From assembly GCA_963971225.1 (NCBI GenBank), contig OZ020269.1:20210921-20274920 (forward strand): a DNA stretch of 64,000 nt, written 5' to 3'. Shown here piece after piece: positions 37,578 through 50,983 of the stretch. Within the stretch, counting starts at the first letter, position 1. Each line of letters begins with the position of its first letter. The notes under the pieces were generated by a model, which searched no databases, had not been told where the DNA came from, and saw nothing but the letters and a program-made list of their open reading frames with translations. The translations under genes and the position numbers were made by a program. The stretch comes from Melieria omissa (lineage: Eukaryota > Arthropoda > Insecta > Diptera > Ulidiidae).

Positions 37578-40500
37578 ACGCAAATAGAAAGTGAAGTTAT
37601 ATAAAGTGGAGTAGTGTGATGCATTGGCCGCAAGTCGTTTAGGAGTTGTAATTTTAAGTGCTAAGCTAATACGAACTCATCTACATCTCACCTCATCTCA
37701 TCTATGTATATTTATCTACATCTATCTTAAGGTAGGTTTTTATGGTGACTGCTCTGTATGAGACCTCAAAGACCTAACTGTGTCTTTGATACCACAAATT
37801 CTAAATATTTGAAGAGTGAGTTAGATTACAATTCAAACGAAAAGAGAATGGGGAGGAAATCTAAATGCAGACTTAAATATTTGGAAACTAATTTATATGC
37901 TGAAGTGGTTTGAAAATGTTGAGCCCAATTGTTATGCCTTATATAAGATGAGTATATTTCGGTTCCTTAATTAGAAATAGCTCCAACATTTCGGCTATTT
38001 CGCAGGAAGTTACTTATATCAATGGTTATCTAATGGTCATGGCGCCATATTAAAAGCACATTTGTGTGCAAACAATACGCTTTCAAGTGAGCCGCTGTTA
38101 TAAAATCTATTTAGGCTACAAGTAATAGGCGGCACAAATTACAGCACCAAGTATTTGGCATAACCATTTAGCTCTCTGTACGCCAAGTTTGCAATTAGCA
38201 ATAATATAGTTGGCACTTCTCTACGATTTATTGTTCTATACGTCCAAATACGTCCAACACCGTTTAACGGTCACACGCTCGTGTGGGCACTGCTGCATGG
38301 CATTTTAATTGCAGTATTTAAGCGCTCAAACTTGACGCAACAAACGATTAATGTTTGCCTTTAAAGCTATGTCCATTTGCCCATTGCTTCTCGACATATT
38401 CGTAAGAGAACTTTGAGCCTTGTAAGGCCTTTGTACTGGCATCCTTATCAGTCGTGCTTCTCCTACGTACGACCTTATTGCAGTAGCACCGCAACATGGG
38501 GTCAGAAATAATGGGACGTAAAAAAGTGATATTTGCGGTGCGCATGAAAATCTCGAAATTAAATTTACTAAACATAAACATAAAATTGCAAAATTATTAT
38601 TAACGGCCGCAACCGCAAGCCGCCAACCAGAATAATCTACCATCGCCACTGTTGCAAGCTGTGTGTAGGCTGGAAAGCGATAATGTTGCGCACATCGTAC
38701 CCGAAGCGAATTCCAGCGGAGATGAGCTTGAAAAAAAAACAAAACAGCGGAAAACAAGAATTCCAAGACAGACCCTCGAAACCGCATTTTATTAACTCTC
38801 AAACGAAAAAAATATATATGAATAAAGCATTGCAAAAGATGGCATAGAATGGCTTGTGGGGTTTCACAACAACACTGTGAAGTCATAACACTGGAAAAGT
38901 TGCAGCAACGACGGCTGCGGTGGCCTAAGGTAAGCCACGGCGAGCGCTGACAAAGAAAGACGAAAGAGAGAAAAGCGGCAACATGCGTGAAAGATGTCAA
39001 AGTTCGATGGCATTTCCTGTGAGGCTGTGAATTGCAATAATCGGCAGTGAAAACGAAGGATTGCCAGCGGAAATGATTCGTTTTGGTTTGGCAAAACGTG
39101 CCTGAGTTTTACAATTGGTTGGAAAAGATTTTATACGAAATTTATAATTGTTACATATTTTTTCTATGCGTTATACTTAAGAGGAGGGGTTCTTGCATCT
39201 TAGCTCCAATAAGCTTAGATTTTCTATCTTGAGGTACTTTTCGATTTACCCCCAATAAATCATGTTCCAATAAAGTAATTTCCTAAAAAAAACAAACAAT
39301 GAATTTATATCGCCGAGGGTTATGCAGGCATTCAATACCAGTTCTCTGTTACGTTTTTTAATCCGTAAGAGGTTTTACCTAATAAACTCTAACGCGGACT
39401 CGATACTTTATGTGTCACCACAAATGATCGCATGATTGATTGACTTGAGTACTGAGTGATTGAGCAGCAATTAGGTTTTATTTGCATAAAGTTGCAATGC
39501 CTCGTGTGTGCACCTTCGATTTTCAACATCAGATTCATTTAAATCTTTCGTTCACTTAGCTGTAAAAGTGCAAATGAACGCATCGACATGACGCATGCGC
39601 TCAACCGCACTCACACATACATACACACGTGTGTGTGGTGTGTGTGTGTGTGTGTAGACAATTGGCCTTCATTATTAAGCACTTCATCATGACAACGCCA
39701 TCAGCGTCAACGAGCTCGTCATTTGTTTCCGCGGGCGAAATGTCCATCAAAGTGCAAGAGCAGGAATGCCAGCATTGCACACAACAATAACAACAATGGC
39801 AAGTCAAAATATATACCAGCAAAACGATCAATCACATGGAACAGCAAATACTGAGCTGAGCGGTTAGCTGGCGAATACGCGCCGCAAATACCGGCCGGCC
39901 CCCTTGAACGCTGCACACATTCCGTAGCTACTCCGCAGATACGCGCAGCCGATATGCGCGCATGACAAATGTGGCTGCAACAACAATAATAGCGAGACAA
40001 CAAAGGAGCAGCAGCAGCAGCAACACGTTAATGCTGGCCTGCCACCGCCAGACACAATACGCGCCCAACGACAGAGCGACAGAGCCATGCAGCTGGCAAC
40101 AAAGTATGATATAAAACGTCAGGGATTATCAGCGGCTCGTGGCGGCAGCGGCGCTGGCCAAGCGGTGCAGTTGGTTGAGCGCCAGCGCGTCGTGTCGCCG
40201 CTGCAGATTTTGTTGTTGCCGTTGTTGATGATGGCGTCGCCAGCGGTGCAGCGTTGCGCGGAAACAATCGCAGCCGGCCAACGCTTAAGTGCTCATTTTT
40301 TTACGAGTGCGACAGCGTTTTTTGCTGTCTCCATACAGCTGGCTGTCTCGGTTTGTGTTGGCCCAATTGTGGCCAACAGTGCGACTCGTCGTGGACAATT
40401 CTGTGCGACCAAGGTAGATATTTTCTCTTTCCGTTTTGCACCGTTGATTGAGCACATAAACCTGTGACTCACTGCATTTGGTATGCTGTGTGCGATATGC

Positions 40501-41425
40501 TCAAAACAAAAAATTGTTATGGCCACAATTTTGTAATGCAAACACGCTGCCTAAGCAGTTCTCTGAGCTCGAGTTGGCGCCTACAACTGGCCGCTAAGTG
40601 GTGGCTGATTCTGTTGGCTCAGCACACTTGGCGCGTAGACCATCATATACTCAGCTAAATACATATGCACGTTCATGTATAGTTATGTAAAAATACCTAC
40701 ATACATAGTTATATGTGTGTATATTTGTCACACAACATCCACATGTGACCAATTGCTAACGACTTTTCTTTGCTGTCCGCTTGCATGCAATGAAATGCTT
40801 AATTAAATTGTTCATATCAGCTTAGCGATCATATCTTGTACCCATAACCGGTTTGCCATTGATTTTCAATTCCATATTCAATGCGATATTCAATTCCAAT
40901 ACATTTGGTGCGGCTGCTTTGTGATTGAAGAAATGTGGCTAACCTTGAGCGCGCACAAATCAAGTCCATTTCGTGCTCTTTGCTTTCATTTTACAAGCAA
41001 AAACAAAAAACCCAGATATACAAATCTTGAGCTGACTATTTGTGCTGCAGACAGTCAGCATCTTTCACCCATTTCAATAATGTTTGAGTGGCATTTGCAA
41101 GCAACAGGAAGTGCCTTTGCCCTCATCAATTAACTGCAATGTAATCCAGCCCGCAGGTTGTCAAGTTCATGCTTTAAATTTATTGATTGTTAGTCACATT
41201 GGCGGAAGATTGAATTTGTCTTTGGACAAATATTGCATTTCTTTAAAATGTAAAACACGCACATTTCAAAGATTTTTTCGGCTGTCCAATGATGAAGACG
41301 CGGGTATAAAATGAAAGAGGAAACTTGTCGCTTTTTGACTAATTTTTTTATTTTGAACTTTCCAAAATAAATATGTGACTAGTATGTAGTAATGCCTCAG
41401 CACTTTATTTTCCTAAATTTATACC
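37578..41425. other. Intergenic DNA without recognisable genes
   Basis: Mostly AT-rich, with a GC-richer, CAG/GCA-rich island at 39860-40450. A 225-codon open frame on the minus strand (38326-39000) has no family likeness and a Cys/Phe-rich, low-complexity composition. A (TG)n tract lies at 39629-39655. Confidence 0.55.
39629..39655. repeat. (TG)n microsatellite
   Basis: GTGTGTGTGG(TG)9, directly readable. Confidence 0.9.
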
Positions 41426-43008
41426 AGGTATATCAGTATGAAGTGAGCCTCAAGATACAAATGTCTCGATAGGGAATATTTGTTGTTGTGCCTTAATCTT
41501 TTTTTATTTTGTTGCTATGACATCTGTCAAGCATATTTAGTATACATCAAGTCATTGAACAAACAACATCATATTTTTTCATCGTGTTAAAAATGTCAAA
41601 TTTTGTAGTGATGATTTGCGGAAAGCATTAATTTTTGGTTTTCATTTGAAGAAAAGTGCTGCAGAGTCGCATCGAATGCTTGTCGAGGCATATGGTGATC
41701 ATGCTCTATCAAGAACAACATGCAGAAGATGGTTTCAACGGTTCAGAAATAATGATTTTGATGTGAGAAATGAAGAGCATGGAAGACCACCAAAAAAGTT
41801 TGAAGATGCCGTATTCCAAACGATATTGGATGAAGATGACACTTTGAGTCAAAAGCAAATGGCAGAAATGTAAAATGCTGCACACGCAACAATTTCTGTC
41901 CGTTTAAAAGCTATGGGAAAAAATTGGTGCCACATGAATTGAATGAAAGGCAGATGGAAAACCAAAAAACACTTGTGAAATTTTGCTTCGAAGACACGAA
42001 AGAAAATCAATTTTGCATCGAATTGTTACTGGCGATGAAAAATAGATCTATTTTAAGAATCCTAAACCAAAAAAAAATCATGGGTTAATCCGGGACAACC
42101 TTCAACATCGACTGCAAAACCAGATCGATTCGGCAAGAAGACAATGCTGTGTGTTTGGTGGGACCAGAGTGGCGTGGTGTATTATGAGTTGTTAAAACCT
42201 GGCGAAACCGTTAATACTGATCGCTACCGACAACAAATGATCAATTTGAACCATGCATTGATCGAAAAACGACCAGGATGGGCCAGAAGACACGGCAAGG
42301 TAATTTCGCTCCATGACAATGCACCTGCACACAAACCAAGATCGGTTCAGGGTACAATCAAAGCACTTGGCTGGGAGCTGCTACACCACCCGACGTATTC
42401 ACCAGACTTGGCTCCTTCCGACTACCATTTGTTTTCATCGATGGGACACGCATTGGCTGAGCAGCACTTCGATTCCTACGAGAAAGTCGAAAATTGGGTG
42501 TACCATACTAATTTCTTGCTTATGGAAAGAAACTTATTTTTTAACTCCAAACCAATAAAATTAGAAGAATAATATATTGAGATATTATAAATAACATAGT
42601 GAAATAAATAAAGTGTGCCAGATGGCAGGAACTCTCTCTTCTCGTACACTTATTTTCTGACAGTTAATGTCATTATACTGACAAATGTCAGAATTCATAA
42701 CCCGTCTGTGCTTTATGAAAAAATTTCAAAATAAATTGTTGTTTGAAAATACGTTCTGTACCAAAACCGAGACAAAAACCCAATAACATTCCAGGAAAAA
42801 CGTGCTGTCTCTGAAAAAAACGCTCGACAATGCAGTTTCTATGTTTTTCTATTACGAAAATATATATTTCTGGAGTACCGAAAGTAAATTTTATGTTTTG
42901 TGATATTTTAGCGACAACAAAAATAAAGGTTAATCGAACTGACACAAATAAATTGACACATTGACAATTGCTTCTCAAAGATATAAGTGTACGTCATCTA
43001 CCTGGTAC
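41426..43008 (+). mobile_element. Decayed mariner element
   Basis: Transposase pieces in order on the plus strand: 41616-41873 (paired helix-turn-helix region, LKKSAAESHRMLVEAYGDHA), 42010-42050 (VTGDEK then TAG where the family has Trp), and 42144-42572 (CVWWDQSGVVYYELLKPGET, LHDNAPAH, YSPDLAPSDYHLF). The aspartates are 34 residues apart (DD34D). A frameshift before 41616, a stop at 41871, a frameshift near 42070 and the TAG at about 42042 disable it. The outer borders are tentative: TACCAGGTATATCAGTATG at 41425 and an inverted partner CATCTACCTGGTACA at 42994 may be the ends. Confidence 0.8.
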
Positions 43009-43326
43009 ACTTTATTGATTTCACTATGATAAATACTACAGAACGACATCCAAAACATATATATTTTTTAAAAGGATTCGTTAAAAAACTTCACGGATAT
43101 CGAAGGATACATATTTGAAAAGTTTACCGACAAATTTTGCTGCTAAAACTTTAAAAAAGAAAATTTAAGAAAAAGGCCAAAATTCTACTCTTTTATTTGA
43201 TACCCATATCTTTATCGTTGCATACCCATAAATATTTAAAACAGTTCTTTGCAATACGCATGTCTTTAAAATTTTAAAAGTCCTTTTAAACTGACATTGG
43301 ATCAGAAAACGAAAAACTGAGTGTGC

Positions 43327-43509
43327 CATGTTACCAGGGGCGGATTCAGAAAAATATTTCGGGGGGGGGGGGTGAGGGGGGTTTCAAAAAGTAATTCTTT
43401 GATATTCAAAAATTGTCTTTTAATTTGTATGTAGTTTTAATGTCGATCCTAATGTTTCGGGGGGTTTCAACCCCCAAAACACCCCCCTGAATCCGCCACT
43501 GCATGTTAC
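43327..43509. mobile_element. hAT-type MITE A, copy 3, with 8-bp target duplication
   Basis: Element 43335-43501 (167 bp), CAGGGGCGGATTCAG to CTGAATCCGCCACTG, with perfect duplication CATGTTAC at 43327-43334 and 43502-43509. A longer G run (GGGGGGGGGGG) distinguishes it from the other copies. Confidence 0.92.
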
Positions 43510-44927
43510 TATTAATGACCTCTGATTTCCCTTCTATATAATCTTTTGGATGGGTCTTAACAAAAGTGGTTTTTTGTCGCACGGTGTTAAAAGTTAAAGG
43601 AAATGTATCTGATATATCTGTAAGGCATAACGAAGGTGCATGATTTAATAATTTGATCATATTAACCCTTTCCGACATGAAAATAAACCGGGTTGTATGA
43701 ATTGTATGGGCTGTAGTCCAATATATTGGACATGGTTACTTAAAGTGTGATGATGCATTCAAGAAAACTTTTCAAACCCTTACAAACTTTTTTTAAAATT
43801 ACTTTCTTACTTACTTACGCATTTCTGTTGAAATATTTAATGAACATGAATCCAATGAACAATTTGATTGTGATTTTCGAAAAATATCCTAAATCATTTT
43901 TTTTTAAGTAATGATACATAAATTACAGATTTTTTTATTCCTTTACATTTCATACTCGTATCCTTTTTTGTTAATATTAATGCCTATAAATTCATGTATA
44001 TTGCTTTTCCTCTACCTGCACTATTCTTTTTCTGCTCTTTTCGCTTTCAAAGATTGGCTTCTGCGAAAACCTGATCTCTTTCGGTTTACACTGAATCGTG
44101 ACTGGCAACGGAAGTTTCTTGAGCCAAAGTAAAAATGCTGTTTCGCATATTTGGCACGAATTGGTTGAACGGAAATGCCAATGTGCGAGTATGAATAAGT
44201 AGACGTGCGAATGTCTGCGACATCAACTTTAACTATTTATTAACAGTTTCTGAATTCAAACTTGACAACTTGTCGACACAGATTTGCTACGTTTGAAACT
44301 GTAGTTGTTTTGACAATATTTTGCAGCATCTAACAGATCAAACCAGAATTCGTGATGACTATTTTTCTCAGCAAACATGTTAGCTGTTGGCGTTTGTCAA
44401 AATTCCCATACTTATTTACCTACTTTCAATTTGTTTCCGGTTCCCTAAATCAAAACCTGAGCTATATTTATAGCCGTTTTGCTCAAGTGGCACACATTTT
44501 AAACTATGAGCAAAATATGTTCTACTGATCAATCAAGTAGATAACAAGTTTATAGGTGCTGAAGAAAATTATTATACGGATATGTTCTTATATGTATGGA
44601 TATGTACTTATGTTTGTATATTTTTGAGACTTAAACATTTTTTAGCAAATTTTTTTCCAGCAAAAACTATCAGGTTAAGACGGTTCATTTGCAAATTGAA
44701 ACCTCTTTTTAAAGCTGCTTTTCATTCGGAGTTTTATTCAAACTTTTTGAATCTCGTTGCATAAAGCATTTCATTGCTTAAATGTTCTCGTAGCGTTTGT
44801 GACTTTGAAAGCTTCAACTGTTCACAGAATGGAATGGTTTTATTGGGTTAATGATTCACTAAAACCAATAAAAATCGATTGTGCCCCTACTACTAATGGT
44901 AAGAGAACATCTTCTGGACCCACTGAC
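43510..44927. other. Intergenic DNA
   Basis: AT-rich with no gene seen. At 43664 the sequence TTAACCCTTTCCGACATG resembles a piggyBac-type end but no partner was found. Confidence 0.5.
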
Positions 44928-45168
44928 ATAACACTAGAAAGACCATTGCGGTCATTTTTACGGTTTTTCGTTTTTAAATATCTGTATTTTCTTTGGTATT
45001 TCTGTCAACTTTTGCTTTGATGACTTTTATTTTTTTTCGTGGAAAATTTTATGCTGAAAAAAATTATTTTGTGAAACATTAGCCAAATCTGATGTGAAAT
45101 TCGAAATATCAGCGATATGATATGTAGTCTTTGTAGGTATGGAGAACTTGCGGTCTTTCTAGTGTTAA
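44928..45168. mobile_element. piggyBac-type MITE E
   Basis: Element 44932-45164 (233 bp) with ends CACTAGAAAGACCATTGCGG and GCGGTCTTTCTAGTG, inverted repeats of about 15 bp. The right flank is TTAA (45165-45168), the left ATAA (probably mutated TTAA). Non-coding. Confidence 0.75.
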
Positions 45169-45548
45169 TGAATCTTAGTAACACACCAACTATCGCTAAA
45201 TTATTCCTTTAAAATTTTGTTCGTTTTTTCTTTTACTGAACCAACTTTTCTTTCTGAACCAACGCAATAATAAAGTCCTCTATCGACGTAGCCAATTTTC
45301 TTGTTCTTTTCGTTGTTGTTGTCCTCTTCGATCTTCAACTTACGAAGTGTCAACTTGGATGGAGCAAGGAACAATGTTCTCTATTCTAGAAATCATTTCA
45401 CAGCCGTTCATTCTTCAGTTATATCTTTTATGTTAAATTATTGGATTTCTAACAGATTTTTGGGAATAACATTGATTGTATTTATGTGCAAAAGAGTCCG
45501 ACAAACATTACGCTTTGCGATTTGGTGAAATAATTTGGTTGTTGATGG

Positions 45549-45625
45549 CGGTCAGCGTCGCTCAGTTGGTTGGTGCATTGAATTGCGGGTATACAGTGAC
45601 GCTCAACTTAGGTTCGAATCCCCGT
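45549..45625 (+). other. tRNA-like segment with A and B boxes
   Basis: GCTCAGTTGGTTGGTGC is A-box and D-arm like; GGTTCGAATCCCCG is a T arm with B box. The part between is longer than in a standard tRNA and no matching acceptor stem is visible, so this is a tRNA pseudogene or SINE head. Confidence 0.55.
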
Positions 45626-45629
45626 GGTA

Positions 45630-48159
45630 GCTAATATTAAAATATAGCTTTCTATATTTCTGCTATTTCTTCTGCTTTCGACGGCCTCTTTCTCAGCAAG
45701 CTATGTTAATTTCCGTAGATATTCAAATTTAACAAAATCTAATTTGTATCATCTAAACTCAACAAGCAACAAGAATAATAACAAAGAAAATGTTTCCTCT
45801 ACGGAAATTAAATTATGCAACGAAGGGTTAATCTTATTTCAATCAATCACAAATAGCACTAATTCTTTAAAAGTCTTTCCTGAACAATGTTTTTGTCAAA
45901 CTCTCGATCTGGATGCGCCGAATACTAATGCGATTTATTGACCCGCAAATCCCCAGAGTTCAATTAGCTTGCAACAGTTGCTGTCAAGTAGCAATTAGCT
46001 TTTTTACTTTCACTCCAAATTTCAACCCTACTTCCAAATTGCTTATTCCGACACGACGATGTCTGTACGTCTGGCGTGACAGTCTGCTTAGTTTTTATGC
46101 AAATACCCAGCAGGATGACGCGTGCAGAAGCCGCTAAGAAGTGAAGAAACCATAGCACGAATGATGAATGTGAATAAAATTGGGGAAAAGCATTAAAATA
46201 TGCACCCTTCACTTCAAGTGGGTTTTTACTTACTGCGATGTAGCTGCTTCTGTGATATGTTAAAATGTTTTATTTGCATGCATTTCTGGTTGGAAGGCAC
46301 TTCAGTAGCTTTTAAGCTAATTAAGCGTCTGGAGTGCGCACCCCAAAATGTTTCGATTCGATTTTGTGCTTTTCAGTGGTTGTCAAAATATTAGAACTAT
46401 GTGGAGTTAGTCATCTTTTGAGCCAAAGTGTTTGAGTCAAGTAGAGAAACACTTGTAAAATGCCGCTGAATACTTCTCCAAGTGCTGCAATTCGAATGGA
46501 AATCTTCTTCACATGCACTCATACATAGTCGAACCAATGTTGATTCACTACAAGTGCATGAAAATTCAATGGCAAAAGTCTGTGCGCAGCTCATTGGCTG
46601 CTATCATTGGATTAAAACACTTTTCAAGTTAAGCTGCTGCATGTCAAAGGGACGCGCAATTAATCTTTGCGCTCAAGTTAAGCTGACATTGTGCACATGC
46701 ACACATACGAAGCTGCTAAAAAACGCACCAAGCCACTCACACACATCGAGTTAATCAAATGTGCGCATGTGTGTAATCCTTTTAATAAAACCGCGCGCGA
46801 GCGCACTTCACGCGACACCATTGTCAATTAATCACACTGACATTGTGCATCTGCAACTGCAACAGCAACGCCATCGCCACCGCAAATATCAAAACAGCAT
46901 CAGTGGCCGCGACAGCAGCAGACAGCGGCGCAAAAAAAAATACGCAAATGCAAAACATAGTTTCACAATTAAAACGGCAGGCAAACTGCAAGCAGCGACT
47001 CACCAGACAGCAACTGTTGCACGCTTACATTGCAACTTTGCGCTGTGCCACCGCTGCTGCCGCCTTGCCACGTTTGTATGTATGTATGTCTGTATGTACA
47101 ATCAATTCAATTGAGCGCACAGCGCTGCAACGGCATACGCGCCGTCTCCGCCGCGGCGCTGAGCCGCTGATCGTTTGCTACTTGAATTACAGCTGCATTC
47201 ATCATTGGCAAAGTGACATTAAATCTTCATCAGCACACACACACACACACACATGCAAACTGCAGCAGCAGCGCATCGATTTAATGCAGTTTTGTGCGCT
47301 TAAATGTCAACCAAGCACGGTCAAATATTGAAATTATTGTGGAAGAAATAACAAACAAATAAACAGATTGAATTCGAGTTTAATGCAGCTGAAGTTGAAT
47401 AAATCCATGTTCACATTTTGATTGCGAGCACAAAGATTCAGAATTCCAAGATTCAGATTTCAGAAAGTCACCCATAGGTCCCTATGGGACCTTAGCGACG
47501 CCAGTCAGAGTTTCGTTTAGGAGGTAAGCTAGTTTAAGTAAGTAATCTCTTAGAACGTTAATATATTTTAAAATGTAATTTATTAATGTTGGTTTTGGGT
47601 AGTAAGTGAAATCATTCAACATTAAACGAATAATACTCACGTCTTCGCTTTCAATTTGTATTCAGACGCCTGTTCCTTGTTCATAGCTTCTATACAGCAA
47701 ATTTTTAACTCCCTGAAAACTTTCGAAGATTATATATTTACACTATAGTTTTTACTATATCAATTAGGCCCTGAAAAAATTCGATAGATACTAAAATTTG
47801 TATAAAAAGAAATACTAAAATGTGTATAAATTACTAAATACGAGATACGGTCCTCCTACTTGTTTCCATTAATGTATCGAACACTTTTTCACCGGAGCTT
47901 CGTCATTCATCTGAGAGATTGTGAACAAAACCCAAACAAAGCTAATGTGTGGCACGCGTTTGCTTTCATAACCTCATCGATTCAATTTACAAATGGCTGC
48001 GGTGCCAGTGTGACAATATTGACTGCGACTATTGACTTTGTTCGATTGTATTGTCAATCAGTAATAATTTTAGAGCAAAAGTCATTGAGTTCATTCTTGT
48101 TGGATCAAAATGTAAATCATTTGCACAAACCCATACATATCTTTGTAAATAAGAAATTG
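45630..48159. other. Intergenic DNA with short repeats
   Basis: Includes TGTATGTATG at 47075-47097 and a (CA)n tract at 47234-47253. Around 46850-47300 the DNA is CAA/GCA-rich and gives open frames on several strands, which I take as composition rather than genes. Confidence 0.5.
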
Positions 48160-50983
48160 TACAGTATTGTGCAAAACCTATGCAACTTTTGTATTACTCA
48201 TGAATAAAACTCCATATTTGCCAACAGTTCAATTCGAAGTGGGAATAATTTTATATTTATATAATGCTCAGAATGTAATTACAACAAATATATACAAAAA
48301 CCAAACATATAAATTCACAAAGGGTAAAAAACATTTACGAAAACGAAACAAACTCCAAAATTAGCTGTGCATTACCTAAGCAACTTTATACTAGTATTTG
48401 GTGTAATACCCTTTGCTTACCGTCAGTTATCGGCAAAGCAACGAAAGCAGTCATGGTGTGCAGATCATTAGCAGATAGAACCAGGGGCTGCAAACCAGGT
48501 ATACTGAGATGGTTGTACATCATGATAGTGATTCCAGTACTCACATATGCAGCAGTGGCATGGGCCTCAAGAACCAAACTCACTACAGTGAGGAACCGGT
48601 TAAATAAGGTCCAGCGACTGGCGTGCACGTGCATTACAGGGGCTATGAGAACCTGTCCCACGGTGGCACTGGAGGTGATACTCAATATATCACCATTGCA
48701 CATAGCAATTGAAATGGCGGCCAAGCGCACTATCATTGGGCTGGCCAGAACCAGTAAAGGGGGGGATCACGTTCTAAGTCGCAGAGATTTGGACGTGTTA
48801 TCTGTTAGTAAACCCTATGTATTGTACCCAATGGATACAATAACGAAAACGTATAACTATAAGAAAAACTTCGTAGTATGTATGACTAACAAAGTGGACT
48901 GGGACTGGGGCTGGGAAGCACACCAGTCCCATTTCAAACCACATGTAATGATGATAATGTAATGATAATGGGTAGGGACAATGCCCTTGCGCACTGCAAC
49001 CTAGTAGGTTTATTGTTTATTCAAACCACATACTATTACGTGGTTCACAGATGGCTCCAAAACGCACGATGGAACAGGGGCGGGGGTATTTGGACCTCGC
49101 TTCAAGCACTACGAGCCCATGGGGAATATACGCAACATATTTCAAGCAGAGTTATATGCCATCAGGCTCTGTGTACAGATTAACCTCGAGCGTTTGTACA
49201 GGGGGCAAGACATAGTCATTTGTTCTGACAGTCAAGCAGCCATCAAAGCACTAATCTCGTATGAGATTACCTCAGGGTTAGTGCTGGAATGCATAGAAGC
49301 ATTGAATAAACTGGGCACAGATAACCAGGTTAAAATCCTCTGGGTTCCAGGACATAGAGGATTAGAGGGAAATGAGGAGGCTGATAGTCTTGCTAGAACT
49401 GGGGCAGCTATAATCCCCCTTGCACCACAACCTTTCATTGGGCTGGGCAAAAGCACTCTAGCAGAGTCACTAAGCCTTGAGGAAAGAACCAGGAACTCAG
49501 AACACTGGTCAAATGCCACAGGTCTTAGGCAATCGAAAATCTTCATTAAAGGTTATAACTCCAGATGGAGTGAAGAATGCCTCAGACTGGGAAAAACCCA
49601 GCTTTGACTAGTTACCGGGCTGTTAACCGGGCACTGCAGGATGAGGAAACATATGCAAACAATCGGGATAGAACAGGTAAGCGTCTGCAGACTCTGTGGA
49701 ACAGCGGAGGAGACCCCTGAGCAAGTCATACTGCACTGCGATGCGGTATGCCGTAGTAGGAGACAGCACCTGGGCCAGTACTGGCTTGCAGAAGAAAACG
49801 TCAAACACCTTCCCCCCACGTAAGTTAGTAAGCTTTATTAGGTCGGTGGGACTAGGGGACGTTCTCTAAAGTTGTAGGGGGCACAATAGATCAACTTTGG
49901 TCTCAGTGCACATTCCCCCCTACAAATCTAATCTAATCCCCTTTGCTTTGTATGACTGCAGCACATCTTTTTGACTCAATTAGGTTTAAAATTGTGGTTT
50001 CAGGTATTTTTCCCCATTCTTCTTTTAACTTAAAAAACAATTCGCCCCTATTACGAAAGCGTGTTCTCCCTTTTAAGAATGCCGAACAAATTTTCGATGG
50101 AATTAAAATCCGGTGATTGGGATGGCCAATCAAGGACTATAATCCCATTTGAACTAAGCCACTCTTTTACCAACTTCGATGTGTGTTTCGGATCATTGTC
50201 GTGTTGAAACACCCATCGAAGCAGCATCTAGTTTTCTAAAATATCCTTATAGACAAAGCGATCCATTTTTGTCGAAATTTCGTGTATAGGGCCAAGACCA
50301 AAACCAGAGAAGCATGTCCAAATCATAACACTCCCACCGCCATGCTTTACAGTTCCTTTGCAGTAACGTGGATTGAGCCTTTCTCCCACCTTGTGGCGAA
50401 CGTGACGTATGCCGTCAGAATTGAACAGATTAAATTTGCTCTCGTCACTAAATAAGACAGTTCTCCACTGACTAACCGACCAATTGATAGGTGTTTTAGC
50501 GAAATGTAACCTAAAATGTTAAAAATTAAAAATTATGCCAAACATTTTTATTTAAAACCTCTTACTCGTTTTACAAACCTTTTTTGGACATGCTTCTTGT
50601 CCAGGCTCTTCAGCCCTGCTTCGATGGCGCGTCTGCGTACTGTACTGGAATCTACGTTTAATTTTAGGGATTCCACTATTTCCTTAGAGGAAATAAAAGG
50701 ATTTTGTTTTATTAATATTTTTATTTCACCATCGTCACGCCTTGAAGTTTACCGTGGACACCCTCCTACATTATCTTGTTACTTTTTTAGTGCTTTTATA
50801 TTTATTTATTAGCCGCGAAACTATGGATTTGTGAATTTTAAATCTTCTTGCAATATTTGATTGAGATTCCCCTTCTTAGCGCGCGACATCACAAATTTAT
50901 GAAAAATGTCAACTTAAATTTGACGAAATTTTACTGAAAATGCAATAAACTCTTTTGTCTTATACACACTTTGGACCATTGTA
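48160..50983 (-). mobile_element. Tc1-like element split by a LINE
   Basis: Minus-strand Tc1-type transposase pieces run from about 50870 down to 49950 and continue beyond the LINE at 48418. Seen: SDESKFNLF, the motif [22 protein letters not shown] with 34 residues between D and E (DD34E), then WGKIPETTILNLIESKRC. Several stops and frameshifts disable it. Possible ends are TACAGTATTGTG at 48160 and CACTTTGGACCATTGTA at 50967-50983, flanked by TA. Without the LINE (1520 bp) its length is about 1.3 kb, normal for Tc1. Confidence 0.75.
48409..49948 (+). mobile_element. 5'-truncated non-LTR retrotransposon (RNase H-bearing) inserted in Tc1
   Basis: LINE 48419-49938 lies between direct repeats CCCTTTGCTT (48409-48418, 49939-49948) and ends in a short AATCTAATCTAATC tail. 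It codes the end of a reverse transcriptase ORF: the region after the polymerase (RLNKVQRLACTCITGAMRT, 48595-48660), an RNase H domain (WFTDGSKTHDGTGAG, ICSDSQAAIKAL, WVPGHRGLEGNEEADSLAR) and a C-terminal zinc motif (CRLCGTAEETPEQVILHC, 49687-49740). A frameshift near 48960 and an in-frame TGA at 49605 show it is dead. RNase H places it in the group of clades with I, R1 and LOA. Confidence 0.85.

Noticed and set aside
38326..39000. 225-codon open frame on the minus strand
   Set aside because: No domain or family likeness, Cys/Phe-rich composition, no splice context; probably chance.
43664..43681. TTAACCCTTTCCGACATG as a piggyBac-type MITE end
   Set aside because: No inverted partner or second TTAA at a suitable distance was found.
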